The notes beneath the pieces are model-generated. The model was not told the DNA's origin. It did no database searches and saw nothing but the letters and a program-made list of their open reading frames with translations. Of a stretch of DNA of 33,149 nt, positions 1 to 9,344 are shown piece by piece. The first letter of the stretch is position 1. Each line of letters begins with the position of its first letter. Both the position numbers and the translations under genes were made by a program. This DNA is from Acidobacteriota bacterium. Its GTDB lineage: Bacteria > Acidobacteriota > Vicinamibacteria > Fen-336. Location: assembly GCA_011526565.1 (NCBI GenBank), contig WYBL01000040.1, positions 1 to 33,149 of the forward strand. Reading direction: 5' to 3'.

Positions 1-1748
1 AGTTGCGGCGCGCAGATCTCGTAGACGACGATCCGCTCGGTGCGGCGCCGGCAGCCGGCCGCCCACGCCGTGTCGCCCGAGCCGAGCCCGATGATCGCGG
101 CCTGCTGCGGGAACGGGTGGACGATCGCGGGCAGCGCGCCGAGCGCCGTGTGGATGCCGCCGAACGGCAGCACGCTGTGCGAGCGGCCGTTGACCCAGAC
201 CCGGTGGCGGCCCGGCTCCGGCGAGATCGCGACCACGCCCGAGGCGTCTTCGGCGATCAGCGCGCCCGGCTGCGCCATGCCGTGCATGCGCAGCCACAGC
301 GGCTCGTTGCCGGGGGCGAGCACCACGAGTGCCCCGAGCGACGCCGCCGCGACGGCGAAGCGCGCGCGCAGCGGCGGGAAGAGGGCGGAGCCGAGCAGGG
401 CGAGCGCCACTCCGCAGGCCAGCAGGGCGCGCAGGCTGCCGGAGGTGCCGAGCCCGCCGAGTCCGGCGAGGCCGACCAGCAGGCTGCCCGCGACGCAGCC
501 GAGGATGTTGCCCGCCTGCAGGATGCCGACCTTGCGGCCGCTCTGACGCACGTCGTCCTGCACGGCCCGCTGCAGCACGGTGAAGGCGGCGCCCATCATC
601 AGCGTCGGCGGCCCGAACAGCGACACCGGCAGCAGCAGGTACAGCTTCAGCACCGGCTCCCAGCGCCAGGCGCCGCCCAGGTTGTAGCTGTCGCGCCCGC
701 CCCAGAGGTCGAAGAACCACTGGAAGAACGGCGTGTCGGGCGGGAGGTGGACCAGCACCAGTGCCGCCAGGCCGGCGTAGGCGAGGAGGCCGCACTGCAG
801 CGCGAGGAAGGCGGCCAGCGGCCGCCGCAGCCGGCGCGCGACCGGCAGCGCTGCCAGCGTCCCGAGGCCGAGGCCGGTCAGGTAGACGCAGAGCACGGTG
901 CCGAACGTGAACGCGGTCGACTTGACGCCGACGTCGATCAGCCGGAACCACAGGATCTCGAGCGACAGCGCGCAGAAGCCGGAGGTCGCGTAGAGCGCGA
1001 ACCACAGCGCGAACGGCTGGCGCGCCTCGCTCGACGGCGTGGCCGCCTGCGCGTCGGCCGTCTCCGGCGGGCGCTGCTCGCCGGCAGCCGCGGAGCCCGA
1101 GTCCCGAATCGCCAGCAGCGCCAGCAGGAGCGCCGCGAGCCCCACCGAGACGTTGACCGCGGCTGCCACGTCGAGCGCCGTGCGCATGCCGAGGTGGCGC
1201 ACCAGCAGCCACGGCGTCACCGCCGCGCCGAAGGCCGCGCCCAGGGCGTTGATCCCGTACAGGAAGCCGACGACGCGCTCGGCGCCGCGCACCTCGCGGA
1301 CCAGGGCCCGCACCAGCAGCGGCAGCGTCATCCCCATCAGCAGCGTCGGCGGCAGCAGGGAGGCGAGGTGGACGAGCCCGGCGCGCCAGGCGGGCTCGTA
1401 GAGCCAGGCGGCGCGCGGCCCGATCCAGTCGTAGTAGATCGCGGCGCTCGACGCCCCGAAGGCGCCGATCGCCAGCTCGGCGCCGGCGAAGCCGAAGAGC
1501 GCCCCGCGGGCGCCGAAGCGCGCGCTCAGCGCGCCGCCGAAGTGGGCGCCGAAGCCGAGCCCGAGCAGGAACGCGGCCACGATCATCGCGATCGAATAGA
1601 TGCCGACGCCGCTCTGCAGGGCGAGCAGCCGTTGCCACACCACCTGGTACACGAGTGCCGTGGCCCCGCTCAGGAAGAAGAGCAGGCCGGCGGCGGCGAG
1701 CACGCCGCGCGGCAGCGGCGGCGCAGGAGGCGCGGGGGCGTCGTTCAA
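1..1748 (-). CDS. Membrane-fused spermidine-synthase-like protein, first copy (3' end beyond the window)
   Basis: The 582 visible residues form a hydrophobic, multi-pass N-terminal part followed by the start of a SAM-type methyltransferase/aminopropyltransferase fold (AIIGLGSGDTAWAAG near the visible end). The protein is truncated by the window edge soon after VVYEICAPQ. It aligns along its whole visible length with the protein at 3368-5620 (shared LVYQV.WQR, PPTLLMGM.LPLLVR, LSLEI.WFRL, GRKVG.LQA.NILGC and LPFGGIHT.LGALPA-type stretches), so the two are paralogs. I chose TTG at 1748 because an in-frame stop lies four codons upstream and a TAGACT box ends nine bases before it; GTG at 1703 is the alternative. 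Fused proteins of this kind are usually called polyamine aminopropyltransferases, but their substrates are mostly unknown. It diverges from the GNAT gene at 1807. Confidence 0.85.
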   Translation of the reverse strand, partial: MNDAPAPPAPPLPRGVLAAAGLLFFLSGATALVYQVVWQRLLALQSGVGIYSIAMIVAAFLLGLGFGAHFGGALSARFGARGALFGFAGAELAIGAFGASSAAIYYDWIGPRAAWLYEPAWRAGLVHLASLLPPTLLMGMTLPLLVRALVREVRGAERVVGFLYGINALGAAFGAAVTPWLLVRHLGMRTALDVAAAVNVSVGLAALLLALLAIRDSGSAAAGEQRPPETADAQAATPSSEARQPFALWFALYATSGFCALSLEILWFRLIDVGVKSTAFTFGTVLCVYLTGLGLGTLAALPVARRLRRPLAAFLALQCGLLAYAGLAALVLVHLPPDTPFFQWFFDLWGGRDSYNLGGAWRWEPVLKLYLLLPVSLFGPPTLMMGAAFTVLQRAVQDDVRQSGRKVGILQAGNILGCVAGSLLVGLAGLGGLGTSGSLRALLACGVALALLGSALFPPLRARFAVAAASLGALVVLAPGNEPLWLRMHGMAQPGALIAEDASGVVAISPEPGRHRVWVNGRSHSVLPFGGIHTALGALPAIVHPFPQQAAIIGLGSGDTAWAAGCRRRTERIVVYEICAPQ

Positions 1749-1757
1749 AACCCGTGG

Positions 1758-1763
1758 AGTCTA
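1758..1763 (-). promoter_or_regulatory. Putative -10 box TAGACT of the first SpeE-like gene
   Basis: TAGACT on the minus strand ends nine bases before the TTG start at 1748, with no Shine-Dalgarno sequence between. The same hexamer-to-start geometry precedes several other genes here, which implies a leaderless or near-leaderless transcript. Confidence 0.4.
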
Positions 1764-1806
1764 CCCGCTTCGCGTTCGCGGCCTGGCGAGGCGAAGATGG
1801 GCGCGC

Positions 1807-2298
1807 ATGGCGGAACCCGAGCTGCGCCCGGCCACGCCCGCCGACGCGGCAGCGATCGTGGCGATCACCCGCGAGCTGATCGCGGACGGCGGCGTCTACC
1901 CGCACACCGCGGAGATGACCGACGACGAACTGGTCGGGTACTGGTTCGCGCCGAAGGGCCAGCTCGTCGTCGCCCTGCTGGACGGCCGGATCGCGGGCGT
2001 CTACCTGATGAAGCCGCAGTGGATGGGCCGCGGCTCGCACGTCGCGACGGCGTCCTACGCGGTCGCGAGCGCGGCCCGCGGCCACGGGGTCGGCGAGGCG
2101 CTGGGCCGCCACTCGATCGCCGAGGCGCGCCGGCTCGGATATCGCGCCATGCAGTTCAACCTCGTCGTCGAGACCAACACCGCCGCGGTGAAGCTGTGGC
2201 AGAAGCTCGGCTTCCGCATCCTGGCCACCCTGCCCGGCGTGTTCCGCCACGACGTCCACGGCCACGTGGGCGCCCACGTCATGTTCCTGGAGCTCTGA
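1807..2298 (+). CDS. GNAT-family N-acetyltransferase
   Basis: This 163-residue protein has a complete GNAT fold signature. It opens with LRPATPADAAAIVAI, carries the acetyl-CoA pyrophosphate-binding loop RGHGVG at residues 91-96, and ends the core with NTAAVKLWQKLGF at 124-136, the usual motif B. GNAT enzymes move an acetyl group from acetyl-CoA to an amine; the substrate cannot be read from the sequence. The ATG at 1807 puts the fold at the very N-terminus. The stop is three bases before the next start, so it is probably co-transcribed with the metallo-hydrolase. Lying between two SpeE-like genes, it could act on a polyamine, but that is only inference from position. Confidence 0.88.
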   Translation: MAEPELRPATPADAAAIVAITRELIADGGVYPHTAEMTDDELVGYWFAPKGQLVVALLDGRIAGVYLMKPQWMGRGSHVATASYAVASAARGHGVGEALGRHSIAEARRLGYRAMQFNLVVETNTAAVKLWQKLGFRILATLPGVFRHDVHGHVGAHVMFLEL

Positions 2299-2301
2299 GA
2301 G

Positions 2302-3258
2302 ATGGCCCCGCTCGCCGCCGAAGACGTCGTCCACCACGGCCACGGCATCCACGCGATCGACACCGGCTTCATCCGGCCCCGCTTCGACGCCAGCCACCTG
2401 ATCGTCGAAGGCGGCCGCGCCGCGTTCGTCGACGTCGGCACCAACCACTCGATCCCGCGCCTGCTCGCGGCACTCGAGCGGCTGGGGCTCGCCCGAGACG
2501 CCGTCGACTACGTGATCCTGACCCACGTCCACCTCGATCACGCCGGCGGCGCGGGGCTGCTGATGCAGTCGCTGCCACAGGCGAAGCTGGTCGTGCACCC
2601 GCGCGGCGCGCGCCACATGATCGACCCCTCGAAGCTGATCGCCGGCGCCACCGCCGTCTACGGCGAGGAAGAGATGCAGCGCAGCTACGGCACCCTGGTG
2701 CCGGTGCCGGCGGAGCGCGTGATCGAGGCGCCGGACGAGTTCGGGCTGTCGCTGGGCGGGCGCCCGCTGCGCTTCCTCGACACGCCCGGCCACGCGCGGC
2801 ACCACTTCTGCGTGTGGGACGAGGCGTCGCGCTCGTTCTTCACGGGCGACACCTTCGGCCTCGCCTACCCCGAGCTCGCCGGTGCCAGGGGCCCGTTCCT
2901 GATCCCGACCACGACGCCGGTGCAGTTCGAGCCCGAGGCGCTGCACGCCTCGATCGACCGGCTGATGGCGTTCCGGCCCGAGGCGATGTTCCTCACCCAC
3001 TACTCGCGGGTGACCGGCCTCGAGCCGCTGGCGGGGTCGCTGCACGAGCAGATCGACGCCCAGGTCGCCCTCGGCCGCGGCGCGGCGGCGCGCGCCGATC
3101 GCGGGGCATACCTGCGCGCCGCGATCGCCGACCAGTTCCGCGCCCGCGCGGCGGACCTGGAGTGCCCGCTGGGCGGCGCGGCGTTCGACGCGCTGCTGGC
3201 GCTCGACGTCGAGCTCAACGCCCAGGGCCTGGAGATCTGGCTCGACAAGCAGGCGTGA
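2302..3258 (+). CDS. Metallo-beta-lactamase-fold hydrolase
   Basis: The 318-residue protein carries the full metal-binding set of the metallo-beta-lactamase superfamily: THVHLDHAGG (H75, H77, D79, H80), TPGHARHH (H164), FTGDTFG (D183) and LTHYSR (H233). These residues normally hold two zinc or iron ions that activate water for hydrolysis, often of thioesters or phosphoesters. It has no signal peptide and is probably cytoplasmic. The architecture, with about 80 residues after the last ligand, resembles glyoxalase-II-like and uncharacterised MBL hydrolases rather than true beta-lactamases. It begins three bases after the GNAT stop and sits upstream of the second SpeE-like gene. The substrate is unknown. 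Confidence 0.9.
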   Translation: MAPLAAEDVVHHGHGIHAIDTGFIRPRFDASHLIVEGGRAAFVDVGTNHSIPRLLAALERLGLARDAVDYVILTHVHLDHAGGAGLLMQSLPQAKLVVHPRGARHMIDPSKLIAGATAVYGEEEMQRSYGTLVPVPAERVIEAPDEFGLSLGGRPLRFLDTPGHARHHFCVWDEASRSFFTGDTFGLAYPELAGARGPFLIPTTTPVQFEPEALHASIDRLMAFRPEAMFLTHYSRVTGLEPLAGSLHEQIDAQVALGRGAAARADRGAYLRAAIADQFRARAADLECPLGGAAFDALLALDVELNAQGLEIWLDKQA

Positions 3259-3318
3259 TAGTCGGCCGCTATGGTGTACCGTGGCGCCGGACTATTGGAC
3301 GCTGCGGGGCGCCCCCCC

Positions 3319-3324
3319 TATGGT
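3319..3324 (+). promoter_or_regulatory. Possible -10 box upstream of the second SpeE-like gene
   Basis: TATGGT occurs twice in the 109-base gap between the MBL gene and the GTG at 3368 (3270-3275 and 3319-3324). The second copy would give a start of transcription near 3331, ahead of the GAGGTG Shine-Dalgarno at about 3355-3360. The evidence is the hexamer match only. Confidence 0.25.
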
Positions 3325-3367
3325 GCCGCCATCGCAAGGCGCGACCGGTTCGCGACGAGGTGCTGGC

Positions 3368-5620
3368 GTGACGGTGAGGAGACGGGAGACGGCGGCCCTG
3401 GCGGCCGCCGGGGTGGCGTTCTTCGCGAGCGGCGTCGCGGCCCTGGTGTACCAGGTGACGTGGCAGCGCATCCTGGCGCTGCACACCGGCATCGGCATCT
3501 ACTCGATCGCCGTGATCGTGGCCAGCTTCATGCTCGGCCTCGGGCTCGGCAGCCACGCGGGTGGCGCCCTGAGCCTGCGCCTCGGCCGGCGCGGCGCGCT
3601 GGCGGCGTTCGCCCTGGTCGAGGTCGGGATCGCGACCTGGGGCGCGCTGAGCTGCACGCTCTACTACGACTGGCTGTACGGGGCCGCGATCGAGTGGTAC
3701 ACGCCGCTGTGGCGCGCCGCGCTGCTCCACCTCGCGAGCCTGGCCCCGCCCACCCTGCTGATGGGAATGTCGCTGCCGCTGCTGGTCCGCGGCATGGTGC
3801 TCGACGCCGAGACGGCGAGCCGCCGGATCGGGCTGCTCTACGCGGTCAACGTGCTGGGCGCGGCGACCGGCGCGGCGCTGACCCCGTGGGTGCTGCTGCG
3901 CTTCCTGGGCTTCGAGGGCGCGACCCTGTTCGCCGCCGCCGCCAACGGCCTGGCCGCGCTCACCGTGCCGCTGCTGATCCGGCTGGCGGTGCCGCGGTCG
4001 CAGGCGCCGGCCGCCGCCAGCACCGCGACGCCGGTCGTCGCGGCGGCGGGACCGGCCGGGGCTCCCTTCCGGCTGTGGCTCGCGCTGTACGCCGCCTCGG
4101 GAGGCTGCGCGCTGTCGCTGGAGATCGTCTGGTTCCGGCTGATGGACGTGGCGGTGCGCTCGACCCCGTTCACCTTCGGCAGCCTGCTCTGCTTCTACCT
4201 GCTCGGCTGCGGCCTCGGCACCCTGGCCGGCTCGGCGGTGGTCGCCCGCGTGCGCCGGCCGCTGCGCGCGTTCCTGCTCGCGCAGTGCCTGCTGCTGCTC
4301 TACTCCGGGGCCGTCGTGGTCGCCGCCTCGCTGGCTCCGGACGGCGCGCCGGGCCTGCGCTGGCTGACCGATTACTGGGCCGGGCCGACCGCCTTCGGCC
4401 TCGGCGCCGCGTTCGACTGGGACACCTTCTTCCGGCTCTACGTCGCGTTGCCCGCGGTGCTGTTCGGTCCGCCCACGCTGCTGATGGGCTTCTCGTTCCC
4501 GGTGCTGCAGCGCGCGGTGCAGGACGACCCGGCGACCAGCGGCCGCAAGGTCGGGATGCTGCAGGCGGCGAACATCCTGGGCTGCACGCTGGGCTCGCTG
4601 CTCGTCGGCCTCGTGCTGTTCGACGCCTTCGGGTCCTCGGGCACGCTGCGGCTGCTGGTGGGCGCGGGCCTCGCTTTCGCCGCCGTGGGAGTGGCGACCA
4701 GCGGCTGGCGCTCTCCGTTCCCTGCGCTCGCCGCGGCGCTGCTGGCGACGGCCTGGGCGCTGCCGGGCCAGGACGCCCTGTGGCAGCGCCTGCACGGTCG
4801 CGGCGCCGCCAGCCTCGTCGACGAAGACGCCACCGGCGTCGCCGCTCTCGTGCCGGAGGGCCCCGAGCGCTGGGGCGTCGTGGTCAGCGGCCGCCGCCAC
4901 AGCTGGATCCCGTTCGGCGGCATCCACACCCGCCTCGGCGCGCTGCCCGCGCTGGTGCATCCCGCGCCGCGCGAGGTGGCGATCATCGGCCTCGGGTCCG
5001 GCGACACCGCGTGGGCGTCGGGCCTGCGCCGCGAGACCGAGCGGGTGGACGTGTTCGAGATCTCCGGGCCGCAGCCGCGGCTGCTCGAGCGGCTGGCCGG
5101 GGTGACGGCGCACCAGCCCCAGTTCGAGCCGCTGCGCGCCCTGCTCGCCGATCCGCGGATCCGGGTGCGGGTGGCGGACGGCCGCAACGCGCTGCTGACC
5201 GGGGAGCGCCGCTACGACGTGATCCAGGCCGACGCGCTGACGCCCGACATGGCGTTCAGCGGCAACCTGTACTCGCGCGAGTTCTTCGAGCTGGTCCGCA
5301 GCCGGCTGAAGCCCGGCGGCATGATGTGCACCTGGCTGCCGACGCTGCGCGTGTACCGCACGTTCCGCTCGGTCTTCCCCCACGTCGTGCGGATCGACGG
5401 CCTGGGAGCGGTCGTCGGCAGCGACCAGCCGATCCCGCTCGACCACGAGGCCTGGATCGCGCGGGCGCGCACCGACGAGGTCCGCGCCTACCTGGGGCCC
5501 GCGCTGGCCGAGAGCCTCGTGCCCTTCCTGTCGAAGGCCAGCGCGCCCGTGAAGCCGCCCGCGCGCGAGCACGCGCTCAACGAGGACCTGTTCCCGCGCG
5601 ACGAGTTCGCCACGCCCTGA
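3368..5620 (+). CDS. Membrane-fused spermidine-synthase-like protein, second copy
   Basis: This 750-residue protein has an N-terminal block of roughly a dozen hydrophobic segments (about residues 10-490) fused to a C-terminal aminopropyltransferase/methyltransferase-type domain. The SAM-binding loop GLGSGD is at 541-546, and the spermidine-synthase-like strand YDVIQADALTPD begins at 616, followed by LYSREFFELVRSRLKPGG. The GTG at 3368 is chosen because GAGGTG sits just upstream and the paralog at 1-1748 lines up from about there; ATG codons at 3281 and 3320 in the same frame are less likely. Fused SpeE-like membrane proteins are widespread but not biochemically defined, so spermidine synthesis is an assumption. 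It converges with the glycosyltransferase at 5649. Confidence 0.85.
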   Translation: MTVRRRETAALAAAGVAFFASGVAALVYQVTWQRILALHTGIGIYSIAVIVASFMLGLGLGSHAGGALSLRLGRRGALAAFALVEVGIATWGALSCTLYYDWLYGAAIEWYTPLWRAALLHLASLAPPTLLMGMSLPLLVRGMVLDAETASRRIGLLYAVNVLGAATGAALTPWVLLRFLGFEGATLFAAAANGLAALTVPLLIRLAVPRSQAPAAASTATPVVAAAGPAGAPFRLWLALYAASGGCALSLEIVWFRLMDVAVRSTPFTFGSLLCFYLLGCGLGTLAGSAVVARVRRPLRAFLLAQCLLLLYSGAVVVAASLAPDGAPGLRWLTDYWAGPTAFGLGAAFDWDTFFRLYVALPAVLFGPPTLLMGFSFPVLQRAVQDDPATSGRKVGMLQAANILGCTLGSLLVGLVLFDAFGSSGTLRLLVGAGLAFAAVGVATSGWRSPFPALAAALLATAWALPGQDALWQRLHGRGAASLVDEDATGVAALVPEGPERWGVVVSGRRHSWIPFGGIHTRLGALPALVHPAPREVAIIGLGSGDTAWASGLRRETERVDVFEISGPQPRLLERLAGVTAHQPQFEPLRALLADPRIRVRVADGRNALLTGERRYDVIQADALTPDMAFSGNLYSREFFELVRSRLKPGGMMCTWLPTLRVYRTFRSVFPHVVRIDGLGAVVGSDQPIPLDHEAWIARARTDEVRAYLGPALAESLVPFLSKASAPVKPPAREHALNEDLFPRDEFATP

Positions 5621-5626
5621 ACCCGC

Positions 5627-5644
5627 CGCGGGCATCGGCCCGCG
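5627..5644. terminator. GC-rich hairpin between convergent genes
   Basis: CGCGGGC and GCCCGCG form a perfect 7-bp stem with an ATCG loop in the 28-base gap between the convergent stops at 5620 and 5649. There is no T-tract on either strand, so it is at best a weak or Rho-assisted bidirectional terminator. Confidence 0.4.
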
Positions 5645-5648
5645 CGCC

Positions 5649-7439
5649 TCACGGCTGCGGGACGACGTCGATTTCGAGGCTGGCCAGGGCCCAGGCCCTG
5701 CGACCGCGGTAGACGACCCGCACGGCGTCGGCTTCGGCGGGGACGATCAGCAGCACCTGCGACGCCGCGCGATCGTGCGCCTGGTGCACGGGATGAGGGC
5801 GCGCCTCGACGTGGGGCGCCCGTTCCCACCCGTGGCGCGGATGCCGGAGCAGGAGTTCCACGCCCTCGCGACGCCCTCGCCCGCGGGGTCCCAGGCCCAG
5901 AACCACGCGAGCCACCCGCTGCAGACCCGGAAGCGCGACCTCGACGAAGCGTGGCCGCTCGGCGGCGGGGATGCGGACGCGCGACGTCTCGTCCGCATCG
6001 ACCAGCGGGGCGAGATCGAGGCCGGGCTCCGAGCTGCGAAGCGAGGTCGCCTGGGTCGCCAGTCGCGTGTAGCGCGGACGCAGCGACTCCGGTGCCGCGG
6101 CGACGACGAGCCGGAGCCCGTTGGCCGGCCCCAGCGGTGCGGCGACGTGGAGGTGCTGGAACCCCTCGATCACCCGCGGGTCGCCTCCCTGGTCCCAGGC
6201 CACGGCATCGACCGCGCGCGCCAGCGTCCGGTCGAGCTCGATCGAGCCCGTGGGGCGCACCAGTTCGTGGCGGCCCGGGTCGAGCCCGAGCGGCACGTTG
6301 GAGAGGACCGCCGCCCCCGGCGGGAGGTGGGCCGCCACCCAGTCCGCCGCCCGGTCCCACGTGCTCGGCCGCGCGACGTCGTGCACGTAGTCGGCGGCGA
6401 CGGCCAGCGGCGGCAGCGCGGCGAGGAGGGCCAGCGCCGGCGCGAGCCGCGGCAGGCGCGGCGCCAGCGCCGCGTAGCCCAGGCCGGCCACGACCACCAG
6501 GCCGCCGATCGCCGGCACGAGGTGGCGCAGGAAGCGGGTGTCGGCCGTCGACATCACGCCGAGCGTGACGACGGCCTGGGCCAGCACCGCCAGCACCAGC
6601 GGGTCTCGGCGGCGCTGCCAGGCGCCGAAGGCCACCAGCCCGGCGCCGAGCGGGCCCAGGGAGCGGCCGAGGTGGCCGAGGTAGTACAGCAGCGACGCCG
6701 CGGGTGTCTCGTCGCCCTGGTAGTGGTGGACCACCTGGTCGCGCGCGCCGGCGACGAACTCGAACGCGTGGATCACGGCGTAGGGGCTCAGCACCACGAA
6801 CGCGACGCCCGCGGCCAGTGCCGCCACGGCGATGCCCCGGACCCGCGGGCCGGGTTTCAGCCCGCGGACCACCAGGTAGGCGGGTCCCAGGAACACCGCG
6901 CTGAACTTGAGGGCGAACGCCGCGCCGAGCCAGGCGCCGGCCCGGGCGTCGTCGCGCAGGCGGTCGCCGATCCGGCACATCGAGAGCAGCGCCAGCAGCC
7001 CCAGCACCTGCAGCGGCACGTCGGGCCGCAGCATGTGGGCGGTGTGCACGTCCGCGGGCGACACGGCGAGCAGCAGCGCCGCGACGAGGCCCGCGCCGTC
7101 GCCGCCGAGCCGGCGGCCCAGCCGCCAGGCGAGGAACACCGCGAGCACGCCGCAGGCCGCGATCAACGCGCGCGCGGCCAGGAACGCGCCGGGGCCGAAC
7201 GGCGGCGGGTCGGCCAGCGCCAGCACGGGCGCCAGCAGGTAGAACATCAGCCCCGGGTACTGGTAGAAGCGGTGGTCCAGGTCGCGGTGGACGAGCATCT
7301 GCTCGACGGCGTCCACGAACAGCCGCTCGTCCTCGTGCGGCTCGTGGCGCAGGCCCCAGCCGAGCCCCGTGAAGCGCAGGCCGGTGGCCAGCAGCAGCAC
7401 GAGCGCGAGCAGGGCGTGATGGGCGTGGAACCGGGGCAT
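5649..7439 (-). CDS. PMT/ArnT-like (GT39-type) membrane glycosyltransferase
   Basis: The 596-residue protein starts with a membrane segment, then an acidic first loop with HEPHEDERLF (D37, E38), the usual site of the catalytic acidic residues in the dolichyl-phosphate-mannose mannosyltransferase/ArnT superfamily. Many further hydrophobic segments run to about residue 350. The last 240 residues are soluble and probably extracytoplasmic. Such enzymes move a sugar from a polyprenyl-phosphate donor to a lipid, glycan or protein outside the membrane; donor and acceptor cannot be told here. The ATG at 7439 follows the Uup-type stop by five bases, so the two share a transcript. The frame stays open far upstream, so the start rests on the neighbour's stop and the first membrane segment. 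Confidence 0.82.
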   Translation of the reverse strand: MPRFHAHHALLALVLLLATGLRFTGLGWGLRHEPHEDERLFVDAVEQMLVHRDLDHRFYQYPGLMFYLLAPVLALADPPPFGPGAFLAARALIAACGVLAVFLAWRLGRRLGGDGAGLVAALLLAVSPADVHTAHMLRPDVPLQVLGLLALLSMCRIGDRLRDDARAGAWLGAAFALKFSAVFLGPAYLVVRGLKPGPRVRGIAVAALAAGVAFVVLSPYAVIHAFEFVAGARDQVVHHYQGDETPAASLLYYLGHLGRSLGPLGAGLVAFGAWQRRRDPLVLAVLAQAVVTLGVMSTADTRFLRHLVPAIGGLVVVAGLGYAALAPRLPRLAPALALLAALPPLAVAADYVHDVARPSTWDRAADWVAAHLPPGAAVLSNVPLGLDPGRHELVRPTGSIELDRTLARAVDAVAWDQGGDPRVIEGFQHLHVAAPLGPANGLRLVVAAAPESLRPRYTRLATQATSLRSSEPGLDLAPLVDADETSRVRIPAAERPRFVEVALPGLQRVARVVLGLGPRGRGRREGVELLLRHPRHGWERAPHVEARPHPVHQAHDRAASQVLLIVPAEADAVRVVYRGRRAWALASLEIDVVPQP

Positions 7440-7444
7440 CGGCG

Positions 7445-9289
<1,845 letters not shown>

Positions 9290-9301
9290 GGCGGGGCGGG
9301 G

Positions 9302-9307
9302 ATGATA
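9302..9307 (-). promoter_or_regulatory. Putative -10 box TATCAT of the uup operon
   Basis: TATCAT on the minus strand ends twelve bases before the ATG at 9289. It shares a 55-base divergent gap with the box for the gene at 9345. Confidence 0.35.
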
Positions 9308-9328
9308 GACGACGCCTCGCCGCGGGCG

Positions 9329-9334
9329 TAGCCT
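9329..9334 (+). promoter_or_regulatory. Putative -10 box TAGCCT before the HExxH protein
   Basis: TAGCCT, preceded by GCGGGCG, ends ten bases before the ATG at 9345. No Shine-Dalgarno sequence lies between. The context GCGGGCGTAG recurs before the gene at 15506. Confidence 0.4.
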
Positions 9335-9344
9335 TGCACCTGCG

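Noticed and set aside
3..3371. Very long open frame on the plus strand over the first SpeE-like, GNAT and MBL genes
   Set aside because: The translation is Arg/Ala/Gln-rich low complexity with no motif, while the true genes in other frames have complete family signatures. It stays open because stops are rare at this GC content.
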